Positions 45,069 to 52,697 are shown, numbered from the stretch's first letter. The stretch is DNA of 64,000 bases from Caryophanales bacterium (GCA_012840465.1 DULJ01000067.1:1-64000), one strand, 5' to 3'. Notes: a model not told the origin generated them from the letters alone. Numbers and translations are program-made.

Positions 45069-45170
45069 ATGCCAAATACAGTTGAGGTAAAGCCAGAAGA
45101 TAAAAAACAATCTAAAGAAGAAAACCAATCTGTAATTCAATATATTTGTGATCTTTATAATGATAACTAA
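45069..45170 (+). CDS. Small acidic peptide (33 residues)
   Basis: ATG 45069 follows AGGAAGGAAG. The peptide is hydrophilic (PNTVEVKPEDKKQSKEENQ) and ends IQYICDLYNDN. It has its own ribosome binding site and terminator, which supports expression. The family is unknown. Confidence 0.5.
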   Translation: MPNTVEVKPEDKKQSKEENQSVIQYICDLYNDN

Positions 45171-45193
45171 CACGATTAGTTAATTTCTATTTT

Positions 45194-45221
45194 GACTCTC
45201 TAATTTGTAGAGGGTCCTTTA
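45194..45221 (+). terminator. Terminator after the 33-residue acidic peptide gene
   Basis: GACTCTCTA pairs with TAGAGGGTC, followed by CTTT. Confidence 0.7.
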
Positions 45222-45342
45222 TCTGGTCGCAACTGTAAGCGCTTAAATTGAAGTTGTCCCTATAAATAATTATAACAGCTTTCGTATTAGGAGGGTTTGA
45301 TTTTTAATTTTGTAACAAAGTGTTATATATTTTTCGCCATAA

Positions 45343-45360
45343 ATGTGAAATTATTCACAA
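45343..45360. promoter_or_regulatory. Rex/Fnr-type operator
   Basis: ATGTGAAATTATTCACAA matches the Rex operator TTGTGAA-W4-TTCACAA in all but its first base. The inner part TGTGA-N6-TCACA is also a perfect Fnr/Crp-type box. Which regulator binds cannot be decided from sequence. Confidence 0.6.
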
Positions 45361-45664
45361 ATTAGTGGCGTTGGAAATAGACAGGCATATAATTAGAAAT
45401 ATAAAGAACATAAATGGTGAAAGAAAGAGTAGTCTTTATTAAAGATATAACAACTTTTCCACCGTGTGAGTGATGTGAATTGCAGATGAATGTTGCGTTT
45501 TTTATTTGTCTAAAAAAATGTTTGGAAAATGTTTTTAAAAAATTCGCAAATTTGTCAAAATTACTCTTTAAAAAGTTTGTGAACAATTGTACAATTGAAA
45601 ATATATATAAAAACATAGGTTAATGTAGCAACGGTAGAAATAGTGTTATTGGATTATTAAAACA

Positions 45665-45679
45665 TTGAAAACGTTTGCT
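45665..45679. promoter_or_regulatory. Catabolite-responsive element (cre)
   Basis: TTGAAAACGTTTGCT satisfies every position of the CcpA consensus WTGNAANCGNWNNCW. It lies 129 bases before the first codon of fixA. Confidence 0.6.
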
Positions 45680-45705
45680 TTACTTTTTAAAGATTGTGGT
45701 TGTTT

Positions 45706-45740
45706 AGAGAATAGAAATAGTATTCTTATTTCTAAACTCT
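45706..45740. promoter_or_regulatory. 35-bp dyad upstream of fixA
   Basis: AGAG-aa-TAGAAATA, a seven-base centre, then TATTTCTA-aa-CTCT form a symmetrical inverted repeat of two arms. A second, shorter palindrome (AGAATA/TATTCT) overlaps it. It may be an operator or an mRNA hairpin. Confidence 0.5.
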
Positions 45741-45807
45741 TTTAAGATAACATTTTCTTATTGTTTTCTAAAAAAAGTGTGGTTTATTCGAGAGGAGTGT
45801 GTTTCTT

Positions 45808-46629
45808 TTGCACATCGTCGTTTGTGTAAAACAAGTACCAGACACAAAAATCATCAAGGTTAATCCAAAAACGAACACATTGGACCGCCGTGGAGTACCT
45901 GCGATATTGAATCCTTATGATGGTCATGCCGTGGAAGAGGCAGTTCGTATTAAAGAGCAGGTAGGTGGAAAGGTTACCGTTTTATCAATGGGGCCGCCAC
46001 AGGCTACTGATGTTATTAAGAAGTGTATCGAAATTGGAGCAGATGCAGGCTATTTGATAACTGACCGACGATTTGCCGGTGCGGATACATTGGCTACCAG
46101 CTATGCATTATACAATGCTCTCGATAAAATATCAAAAAGTGATCCAATTGATCTAGTGCTTTGCGGCTTGCATGCCATTGATGGAGATACAGGACAGGTT
46201 GGACCTGGTATAGCCAGAAGATTAAATATTCCACCTGTTACAAAAGTAATAAAAATTGAGGAAGTAAATGAGGGTGGAAGGTATATTAAAGTTCACCGAA
46301 AAATTGAAGATGGCTATGAAGTGATTCAATCACAACTGCCATGTTTAATTACAGTTGAAAAAGAAATCAACGAAGTTTCTTATTCACCAATGACAAACAT
46401 GATAAAAGCGGCAAGATATCAACCAGTTATTTGGACAGTTGACGATTTTGAAGGAGTAGACATCGCTCAACTTGGCTTAAAAGGTTCACCAACAGTGGTT
46501 GGTAAGATGTGGGCTCCGCAGCCTCCTGAAAAAGCGAAAATTTTGGAAGGCGCGCCTACTGAACAGGTTAAGGAAATCGTATCAACTATCTATGCTGAAA
46601 AGAGTGAACTTTTTCAGTCAGGTAAATAG
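45808..46629 (+). CDS. fixA: Electron transfer flavoprotein beta subunit (FixA/EtfB)
   Basis: The 273-residue protein has the EtfB fold: HIVVCVKQVPDT at the N-terminus, AILNPYDGHAVEEAVRIKE, and the nucleotide-binding loop GLHAIDGDTGQVGPGIA. It is the first gene of a complete fixABCX operon, pointing to an electron-bifurcating ETF. Such complexes oxidise NADH and split electrons between quinone and ferredoxin or flavodoxin. The start is TTG 45808, ten bases after AGGAG; GTG 45799 is too close to that site. Confidence 0.9.
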   Translation: MHIVVCVKQVPDTKIIKVNPKTNTLDRRGVPAILNPYDGHAVEEAVRIKEQVGGKVTVLSMGPPQATDVIKKCIEIGADAGYLITDRRFAGADTLATSYALYNALDKISKSDPIDLVLCGLHAIDGDTGQVGPGIARRLNIPPVTKVIKIEEVNEGGRYIKVHRKIEDGYEVIQSQLPCLITVEKEINEVSYSPMTNMIKAARYQPVIWTVDDFEGVDIAQLGLKGSPTVVGKMWAPQPPEKAKILEGAPTEQVKEIVSTIYAEKSELFQSGK

Positions 46630-46640
46630 GGGGATATAAG

Positions 46641-47669
46641 ATGATCGAAGAATATAAAGGCGTCTGGGTATTTATTGAAGAGCGAGAAGGCGAGATTGCT
46701 GGAGTTTCACTTGAGCTTTTAGGTGCAGGACGTGAATTGGCCAATAAACTAGAGGTGCCTCTTGCAGGTTTCCTTTTGGGAAATAATATAAAGGGCTTAG
46801 CGAATACTTGTTTTGAATATGGTGCTGACGAAGTTTATTTAATCGACGATCCAGTTCTTACCAACTATCGAACTGAGCCCTATATGCATGGTGCAAGCCT
46901 GCTAATTAGAAAATATAAACCTGAAATCATTCTATATGGTGCTACATCTAACGGAAAAGACCTGGCGAGTGCAATTGCTACAGATATTAGCACTGGTTTG
47001 ACAGCTGATACAACAATGCTTGATGTGGACATTGAGAAACGTCTGTTTGAAGCAAGCCGTCCGGCTTTTGGTGGAAATATCATGGCAACCATTCTTTGCA
47101 AAAAACACCGTCCACAAATGGCAACTGTAAGACCTAAGGTTATGAAGGCGTTGGCACCTGAAAAAGGTCGCACAGGTACAGTTGTTGAGGAAAAGTTAGG
47201 TTTAGAGGAAAAGAGTCTTCGAACAAAAGTTTTAGAGATTGTTAGAGATACAACGAAAAAAGCAAACTTGGCCGATGCCCATATTATTGTGGCAGGCGGT
47301 AAAGGAATGGGGGATGAAAAGAACTTCCAGTTGTTGTATGAACTTGCTGATGTGATTGGAGCAAGTGTAGGCGGTACTCGTGATGTCGTTGAAGCTGGTT
47401 GGCTTGACCATCATCTGCAGATTGGTCAGACAGGTGAAACGGTGTCACCTAAAATTTATTTTGCATTTGGAATTTCCGGTGCTATTCAGCATGTAGTTGG
47501 AATGAAAAACTCTGAGCTTATTATTGCTGTAAACAAAGACCCTAATGCAGCCATCTTTGATGCATCGCATTATGGAATTGTTGGGGATGCGATGGAGATT
47601 CTTCCGTTGCTCATTCAAGAATTCAAAGCAGCATTAGAAAAGTCCGGAGGTGTAGTTGAACATGTCTGA
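46641..47669 (+). CDS. fixB: Electron transfer flavoprotein alpha subunit (FixB/EtfA)
   Basis: The 342-residue protein has the EtfA N-terminal domain and the strongly conserved C-terminal FAD domain: VAGGKGMG, GGTRDVVEAGWLDHHLQIGQTG, SPKIYFAFGISGAIQH and NKDPNAAIFDASHYGIVGD. It pairs with FixA to form the flavin-carrying dimer. It starts 12 bases after fixA, with GGGGGA as ribosome binding site, and overlaps fixC by eight bases. Confidence 0.92.
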   Translation: MIEEYKGVWVFIEEREGEIAGVSLELLGAGRELANKLEVPLAGFLLGNNIKGLANTCFEYGADEVYLIDDPVLTNYRTEPYMHGASLLIRKYKPEIILYGATSNGKDLASAIATDISTGLTADTTMLDVDIEKRLFEASRPAFGGNIMATILCKKHRPQMATVRPKVMKALAPEKGRTGTVVEEKLGLEEKSLRTKVLEIVRDTTKKANLADAHIIVAGGKGMGDEKNFQLLYELADVIGASVGGTRDVVEAGWLDHHLQIGQTGETVSPKIYFAFGISGAIQHVVGMKNSELIIAVNKDPNAAIFDASHYGIVGDAMEILPLLIQEFKAALEKSGGVVEHV

Positions 47670-48957
47670 GAAATTTGATGTTATCATTGTAGGTGCGGGA
47701 CCAGCAGGTTCTGCATGTGCGTATACAAGTGCCAAAGCAGGATTAAAAGTCTTATTAATTGAACGTGGTGAATACCCTGGTGCTAAAAACGTAATGGGCG
47801 GTATTCTATACAGAAAGCAGTTAGAAGATATTATTCCCGAGTTTTGGAAAGATGCACCACTTGAAAGACCGATCGTTGAACAAAGAGCATGGATGATGGA
47901 TAAAAAGTCATGTGTGACATCAAGTGTCAAAAATGAAGAGTGGGGTGAAGCCCCGTACAATTGCTTCTCCGTTCTTCGTGCAAAGTTTGACCAATGGTTT
48001 GCTAATAAGGCTGTAGAAGCTGGTGCCCTGCTTATTAAAGAAACCGTAGTCCTTGAATGTATAGTCGAAAACGGCAAAGTAGTAGGGGTTCGCACTGACC
48101 GCCCGGATGGGGATGTATATGCCGATGTTGTAGTTTTAGCTGATGGTGTTAACTCTCTCTTAGCAAAACAGCTTGGCTTTCATAGAGAGCTTCGTCCAGA
48201 TGAGGTTGCTCTTTGTGCAATGGAGGTTATTAATCTACCAAAAGATGTGATCAATGACCGTTTTAATGTTGGTGACAACCAAGGGGTTTCTATCGAAATC
48301 TTTGGTGATGCAACAAAAGGTAATCTAGGCACATGTTTCATTTATACAAATAAGGAAAGTGTCAACATTGGTGTTGGTGCAACTTTATCAAGTATGATGA
48401 AGGAAAAAATTAAACCATATGAGCTGTTGGAGTACGTGAAAAACCACCCAATGGTGAAGCCGCTAATAAAAGATGGTGAATCAGCCGAATATTTAGCTCA
48501 CTTAATTCCGGAAGGCGGGTATAATTCAATTCCAAAATTATACGGGGATGGTGTATTAGTCGTTGGTGATGCCGCACAATTTGTAAACGGAATACACCGT
48601 GAAGGCTCGAATATGGCGATGACATCAGGAAGATTAGCCGCTGAAACGATTATAGAAGCAAAACAAAAAGGCGATATTTCGGAATCAGCTTTATCAAGGT
48701 ACCGTGAAAAGGTAATGAACAGCTTTATTGGAAAAGACCTTGAAAAGTATAAGGATACAACACATACATTTGAGACAAATCCACAATACTTTAAGGAATA
48801 TATCCCATTAATGAATCAAGCAGCAAGCAGCTTCTTCTCTGTAGACGGAACGCCAAAGCGCGACAAACAGAAAGCAGCAATCCAAACTATGATTGGCACT
48901 AAAGGAAAACTTGCTGTTGCGAAAGACCTATACCGTGCATGGAAGGTGATGAAATAA
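47662..48957 (+). CDS. fixC: FAD-dependent oxidoreductase FixC (ETF:quinone oxidoreductase-like)
   Basis: The 431-residue flavoprotein begins with a dinucleotide fold (VIIVGAGPAGSACAYT, then LLIERGEYPG) and carries GDAAQFVNGIHREGSNMAMTSG and the ETF-QO/FixC-type C-terminal part. It passes electrons from the FixAB flavins towards quinone with FixX. The start is ATG 47662 with GGAGGTG ten bases upstream; TTG 47656 is less likely. Its stop overlaps the fixX start by one base. Confidence 0.9.
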   Translation: MSEKFDVIIVGAGPAGSACAYTSAKAGLKVLLIERGEYPGAKNVMGGILYRKQLEDIIPEFWKDAPLERPIVEQRAWMMDKKSCVTSSVKNEEWGEAPYNCFSVLRAKFDQWFANKAVEAGALLIKETVVLECIVENGKVVGVRTDRPDGDVYADVVVLADGVNSLLAKQLGFHRELRPDEVALCAMEVINLPKDVINDRFNVGDNQGVSIEIFGDATKGNLGTCFIYTNKESVNIGVGATLSSMMKEKIKPYELLEYVKNHPMVKPLIKDGESAEYLAHLIPEGGYNSIPKLYGDGVLVVGDAAQFVNGIHREGSNMAMTSGRLAAETIIEAKQKGDISESALSRYREKVMNSFIGKDLEKYKDTTHTFETNPQYFKEYIPLMNQAASSFFSVDGTPKRDKQKAAIQTMIGTKGKLAVAKDLYRAWKVMK

Positions 48958-49250
48958 TGGCTAAAGACGCAAAAACAATTGAGGAAAAGCAGTATTTAGT
49001 CCGTTATAAAGCCGATTCAAAATCTCATTTAACTGTTTTAGACCATGATATTTGTGCAACAAAATGCCCTGATAAAATTTGTACAGTATTCTGTCCCGGT
49101 GAAGTGTATAAATGGGAAAAGGAAGGTCGCATGTTTGTAGGGTATGAAGGCTGTCATGAATGTGGCAGCTGTCGCATTGGCTGCCCATACCAAAACATTA
49201 AATGGGAATATCCAAAAGGCGGACATGGTATTATCTTTAGATTGGCGTAG
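48957..49250 (+). CDS. fixX: Ferredoxin-like protein FixX
   Basis: The 97-residue protein has two Cys clusters, CATKCPDKICTVFCP and CHECGSCRIGCP, as in FixX/YdiT ferredoxin-like subunits that accompany FixC. It is translated from the overlapping TAATG, with GGAAGGTG upstream. It completes the FixABCX set and is followed by a strong terminator. Confidence 0.9.
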   Translation: MAKDAKTIEEKQYLVRYKADSKSHLTVLDHDICATKCPDKICTVFCPGEVYKWEKEGRMFVGYEGCHECGSCRIGCPYQNIKWEYPKGGHGIIFRLA

Positions 49251-49324
49251 GATTTGGAAAGTAAAAAATTCCGTTTTCTTTCCAAAAGTCAGACTTAATT
49301 TAAATGAATGTGACCGTAATGGTG

Positions 49325-49357
49325 ACAAAAAAAGAGGGATAAAATCCCTCTTTTTTT
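49325..49357 (+). terminator. Terminator of fixABCX
   Basis: AAAGAGGGAT pairs with ATCCCTCTTT around AAA, followed by a run of T. Confidence 0.92.
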
Positions 49358-49419
49358 GGTTTATTTATAGCATTAACACATTCCCTTTTTAGTAACCCGT
49401 TCGGTTCAAGGAGAGAAAA

Positions 49420-49672
49420 ATTAAAATAACTGGGTGTTACCTGCTATCAAACGGGTCAGTGCCCTGGTTTGATGCGGATAAAAGCGAGTTATCCATCATC
49501 AAAAGCCGCAGTCCCCCAATTTGGTTACGGATAAAAACAGGTTATCCATAAACAAAAGAGATTGGGATGTGCTTTGATACATGATAACTGGGTGTTATCC
49601 ATAATCAAAATAGGCCAGGAAGTGGTTTAATACGTGATAAATAGATTTTATCTAGTATTAAGAGAGGTGGCA
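49420..49672. repeat. Array of five degenerate 53-bp tandem repeats with internal dyads
   Basis: A core recurs with a constant 53-base period: anchors at 49476, 49529, 49582 and 49635, plus a first degenerate unit near 49425. The best units read TTTGATGC-GGATAA, a seven-base loop, then TTATCC-ATCATCAAA. Two nested palindromes (GGATAA/TTATCC and TTTGAT/ATCAAA) therefore form a hairpin. The remaining 15-20 bases between units vary. No coding frame is evident. Confidence 0.75.
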
Positions 49673-49742
49673 CATGTATTTCGGAACCTGGAATTTACTG
49701 TAAACTATAATTTGGAATATAAATATTCGGTGGGCGGTTAAA

Positions 49743-50180
49743 TTGAAAAATATACTCACTCCATTATTCACAATGATAGTCTTAACTGCTTGTTCAAATA
49801 AAAAAATCCATTATGATTATATTTTTAATGGAGAAGGTGAATATTGGAAAGCTGAATATTCTTTTAGTGGAACAGAAATATGGGGAAAAAAAGATGGAAC
49901 TATCACTTACTCTAACGAAAATAACAAGGAGTTTATATTAACATACAAAGGGTCTTTGGAAGAGATTTCTACAATGAAAACCCTTGAAAACTCTTATAAA
50001 ACATCTGCTGGAGGCGGAAGTAGTACAATGGAATTTGATGAGCCACCGACAAAGGTTACATTTAAGAATAGTGGGAGAACCGGAAACGGAGCAAAAGTAA
50101 ACGAAGATGAAGTGGTACAGGTCAATGTAAAATGGGATGACTATGAAGAGTCGTTTGAATTGCACAATAAAAATAAGTAA
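49743..50180 (+). CDS. Putative lipoprotein (145 residues)
   Basis: TTG 49743 starts a protein with a short signal peptide ending in VLTAC (lipobox) near residue 17. The mature part (IFNGEGEYWKAEYSFSGTEIW...) is beta-rich and ends with an acidic segment. No family is recognised by name. It lies in an accessory patch together with fragments of other genes and another unrelated lipoprotein. Confidence 0.65.
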   Translation: MKNILTPLFTMIVLTACSNKKIHYDYIFNGEGEYWKAEYSFSGTEIWGKKDGTITYSNENNKEFILTYKGSLEEISTMKTLENSYKTSAGGGSSTMEFDEPPTKVTFKNSGRTGNGAKVNEDEVVQVNVKWDDYEESFELHNKNK

Positions 50181-50225
50181 TTTTGTTGAGTTACATTGGG
50201 AGAACGACTTTTTCATGGGAGGGGA

Positions 50226-50258
50226 AATTGCTGAATAGTGGCAATCGCTTTTTTTTAC
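50226..50258 (+). terminator. Terminator after the 145-residue lipoprotein gene
   Basis: ATTGC pairs with GCAAT, followed by CGCTTTTTTTT. The stem is short. Confidence 0.55.
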
Positions 50259-50332
50259 AACAGAGCGGAATAGTTTAACAAAACCGTTGTTTTTTTATGG
50301 TAAAGTAGAGGTGTTCAGGGGTATGGACAAAT

Positions 50333-50500
50333 TTGGATAGTGAAACTGAAAAATCTTTCTATGGAACTTGGAAAGTTGAGAAACTTTTAGGATTTGCAAA
50401 TCCATATAATGATGCTTCTGAATATCCAACAGGGCAAAAATTTATTGGTGATGAAATTATTATTAACTCAACTCCGAAAGTTGAGTTAGTTAGAAAATAA
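50333..50500 (+). pseudogene. Gene fragment encoding SFYGTWKVEKLLGFANPYND
   Basis: A frame of about 55 codons reads ETEKSFYGTWKVEKLLGF, then ANPYNDASEYPTGQKFIGDE and IIINS before it stops. It looks like the start of a lipocalin-like mature domain (GTWxVxKLLGFA). The expected signal peptide is missing: upstream the frame soon meets a stop. The C-terminal part is also missing. It is best read as a truncated remnant. Confidence 0.45.
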
Positions 50501-50568
50501 TTCCGAAACATAGGGTTTAACAGAAAGGTATATATATGACTAATTGTTTCGTTACGAGGGGATAAGAT

Positions 50569-51078
50569 ATGGAGAAAGAAAAATTTATTACAGAACAGCA
50601 TAAGAAAGCACGTTCATTTTATCGGATTCTAGGTCCCGTACTTTTATTTATTGGGGCAATATGTTTAATTATGGCATCTATAGACTTTTTTACACTTCAA
50701 GGATTTGAAGAACCAAAATTCTTTTGGTTATTTTTTCTGTCACTGCCTATTATTTTTATCGGGTTTGTACTAACAGGTTTTGGCTTTGGCGGAGCTATTG
50801 CAAAGTATCAAAGTAGAGAATATGCTCCTGTGGCAAAGGATACATTTAATTATTTGGCAACTGAAACTACTTCCGGAGTGAAGGAAATCTCAAAAGCAAT
50901 TCAAGAAGGGGCTAACTCAACCCAATCATTAATATGTTACAAATGTAACGGCGAAAATTTGATTCATGCAAAATTTTGTAGTTATTGTGGCGAGAAGTTA
51001 GTGCAGATTTGCCCTCATTGTGAAGAGGTAAATACAGCCGATGCTCTATATTGTAATCATTGTGGTAAATCCCTATGA
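50569..51078 (+). CDS. Membrane protein with C-terminal double zinc ribbon (169 residues)
   Basis: ATG 50569 follows GAGGGGAT. Two hydrophobic helices (about 21-43 and 55-78) are followed by a linker and two zinc-ribbon Cys pairs: CYKCNGENLIHAKFCSYCG and CPHCEEV...YCNHCGK. The ribbons should face the cytoplasm. Such proteins are common and mostly uncharacterised in Firmicutes. Confidence 0.75.
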   Translation: MEKEKFITEQHKKARSFYRILGPVLLFIGAICLIMASIDFFTLQGFEEPKFFWLFFLSLPIIFIGFVLTGFGFGGAIAKYQSREYAPVAKDTFNYLATETTSGVKEISKAIQEGANSTQSLICYKCNGENLIHAKFCSYCGEKLVQICPHCEEVNTADALYCNHCGKSL

Positions 51079-51591
51079 TAAATTTCGTGATATATACATG
51101 CGAATAGAATTTTTATCTCAATAAAGACGTAATTAAAATTGCATCAAGTATTGAAGCTGAATTTGATATAGATTTATATGCGAACCCTTATGAAGAATTT
51201 AACGAATAAAGGAAGAACAAATCTAATTCAATTAATATGCCCCCAATAGCTGAAAAGGGAGTTGTCGGTGCGGTAGCACTAATTTGTTAAAGGGTAGGTT
51301 AATTAAATTATAATAATGCATTTAAAAGAGCATTCCTGTAATGAAGGAGGAAAATCCACTATATGCTCGACTCGTAAATAACAATGGCACCTATTTGATC
51401 GGAATTGGGGAAGTGGGCGAGGAAGGATTGAGTCAGCAATACAGATATGATGACGGACGATTGATTCTAAACTTATACTGAAGATAACGTACAGTGTTGT
51501 CGAGCATAGCAATCGGTATCCTTGTAGCAGGTATTATTTAATAAGTGCCGAAGTAGTTCAGTAAACTCAATTTAAGACTGGGGGAGGCACT
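51079..51591 (+). other. Gene debris region
   Basis: About 510 bases contain only short broken frames. Examples are KDVIKIASSIEAEFDIDLYA ending at 51209 without a start, and a 46-codon frame 51341-51481 (MKEENPLYARLVNNNGTYLI...). A third, short stretch near 51500 encodes LSSIAIGILVAGII. The fragments have coding-like sequence but lack starts, ribosome binding sites or continuations, suggesting decayed genes. Confidence 0.45.
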
Positions 51592-52293
51592 TTGATAAAA
51601 AACAATTTCATTTTCAGTTCTATCTTATTATTTTTCCTAATATTAGGCTCTGGTTGCACTAATTCTAGTGGCAACATAGCAACTATTTCAGTTAATTCAG
51701 ATTCTGAATATGTGAATACCTTTGAAGACTTAAATTTAGGGATACTATTTGATTTTCATTTCAAATTACCCAATGCGGATAAAAGTTGGGTTAATCTTTG
51801 GGTAGAAAGGTACAATGGCGGAAAAAAAGAATCTCAACCATTAACTCAATTATCCTACGGTAACAGTCCAAATAAAGTTGACGAAGGGCAGCTGGGGTTT
51901 GGAATAATAAATCCATACCCAGAAGACACTTTAGTTTTTCTTTATGGACCTGGGGTAAGGACCGAACCATCAATAATTGAAATAGAATCTAAGACTGATA
52001 TTTTTAGTGCTTGGGACTATGCCTTTGGTAATGAAGAAGTAGAGTTAGAGTTAGGTGAAACAAAAATATTAGCGGTATATAGGGAAACGGGAAGTAATTC
52101 AATCAGTACGGTTGATTTACAAGATGAGGAAGCGGTAAATAGAATGATTGAACAAGATGATATGGTACTATTATTAAAGGTAAAGATCACAAGTACAACT
52201 GTTGAAAAAGACGTAAAACAGCTTATGTCAGAAAAAATGGATATTGAAGGGTGGAAATTCTTAGACAGATTTAAAAATAATCTCTTTTTATAA
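51592..52293 (+). CDS. Putative lipoprotein (233 residues)
   Basis: TTG 51592 follows GGGGGAGG. A signal peptide with lipobox LGSGC leads to a mature part with beta-rich sequence (FKLPNADKSWVNLWVERYNGG, LGFGIINPYPEDTLVFLYGPG) and an acidic C-terminal half. No named family is recognised. It is the last gene before the cyclic-di-GMP riboswitch. Confidence 0.68.
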   Translation: MIKNNFIFSSILLFFLILGSGCTNSSGNIATISVNSDSEYVNTFEDLNLGILFDFHFKLPNADKSWVNLWVERYNGGKKESQPLTQLSYGNSPNKVDEGQLGFGIINPYPEDTLVFLYGPGVRTEPSIIEIESKTDIFSAWDYAFGNEEVELELGETKILAVYRETGSNSISTVDLQDEEAVNRMIEQDDMVLLLKVKITSTTVEKDVKQLMSEKMDIEGWKFLDRFKNNLFL

Positions 52294-52354
52294 TTATTTG
52301 ATCAGCAACAACATAATATGACAAATTTTGTAATCTAATTACAGTAATGTATAA

Positions 52355-52434
52355 CTAGAAAGGGCAAACTTATTGAAAAATAAGGACGCAAAACTACGGT
52401 TCTAAGGTTTCAAACTATGATGGCTAAGTTGCCT
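52355..52434 (+). promoter_or_regulatory. Cyclic-di-GMP-I riboswitch (GEMM-I)
   Basis: The class I signature is clear: GGGCAAAC, a stem CTTAT/ATAAG closing a GAAA-type loop, GGACGCAAAACTACGG, TCTAAGG, and GATGGCTAAGTTGCC at the 3' side. The closing stem P1 is GGCAA (52363-52367) with TTGCC (52429-52433). It stands 41 bases before the Spo0E-type gene and nothing else intervenes. Confidence 0.9.
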
Positions 52435-52458
52435 AAAATAATGGAAGAATATTTTAGG
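52432..52458 (+). promoter_or_regulatory. Possible expression-platform hairpin covering the ribosome binding site
   Basis: CCTAAAAT (52432-52439) pairs with ATTTTAGG (52451-52458). Its 5' end shares two bases with the riboswitch P1 stem and its 3' end includes the first bases of the AGGGGG ribosome binding site (52456-52461). P1 and this hairpin would compete, giving translational control, probably ON with ligand. No terminator is seen here. Confidence 0.45.
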
Positions 52459-52474
52459 GGGATTATTAACCGCA

Positions 52475-52663
52475 GTGTCAAAGGAAATGGACGATTTAGA
52501 AAATAGAATCAATCAACTAAAGAGCGAATTAGTCCGAATTGCAGAATTAACAGGATTAAATAGCCATGATACCATTAGTTGTAGTCAAAAGTTGGATGAG
52601 TTAATAATAGTCTATCAAAAACACTTACAAAACAAAAATAATAACATCCCTGTGTTAGCATAA
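52475..52663 (+). CDS. Spo0E-family aspartyl-phosphate phosphatase
   Basis: The 62-residue helical hairpin protein matches the Spo0E family: LENRINQLKSELVRIAELTG, then SCSQKLDELIIVYQK with an SQxLD motif (SQKLD for the usual SQELD). Spo0E-type phosphatases remove phosphate from Spo0A-P and delay sporulation. The GTG start lies 13 bases after AGGGGG, which is far. A class I cyclic-di-GMP riboswitch sits directly upstream. Confidence 0.85.
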   Translation: MSKEMDDLENRINQLKSELVRIAELTGLNSHDTISCSQKLDELIIVYQKHLQNKNNNIPVLA

Positions 52664-52697
52664 ATATAATAGGTTGCTTAATGAAGCAACGAAAAAA

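Larger units (their letters stand above)
45222..45807 (+). promoter_or_regulatory. Long regulatory region upstream of fixABCX
   Basis: Nearly 590 bases without a convincing gene precede the operon. From left to right they hold a cre-like site (TGTAAGCGCTTAAA, 45234-45247), a short palindrome TAACA-AAG-TGTTA (45313-45325), a Rex/Fnr-type operator, a weaker relative of it (45577-45594), a consensus cre and a 35-bp dyad. The density of sites suggests control by redox and carbon status. Confidence 0.5.

Noticed and set aside
45577..45594. Second full Rex operator
   Set aside because: TTGTGAACAATTGTACAA keeps one good half-site only; the other has two mismatches, so it was listed only as a weak relative.
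45362..45616. 84-codon minus-strand frame upstream of fixA
   Set aside because: It lacks a ribosome binding site, has low-complexity Phe/Lys/Asn composition typical of AT-rich DNA and overlaps the putative regulatory sites.
49420..49672. CRISPR array
   Set aside because: The 53-bp units are degenerate and palindromic throughout. No constant direct repeat alternates with unique spacers, and no cas gene is near.
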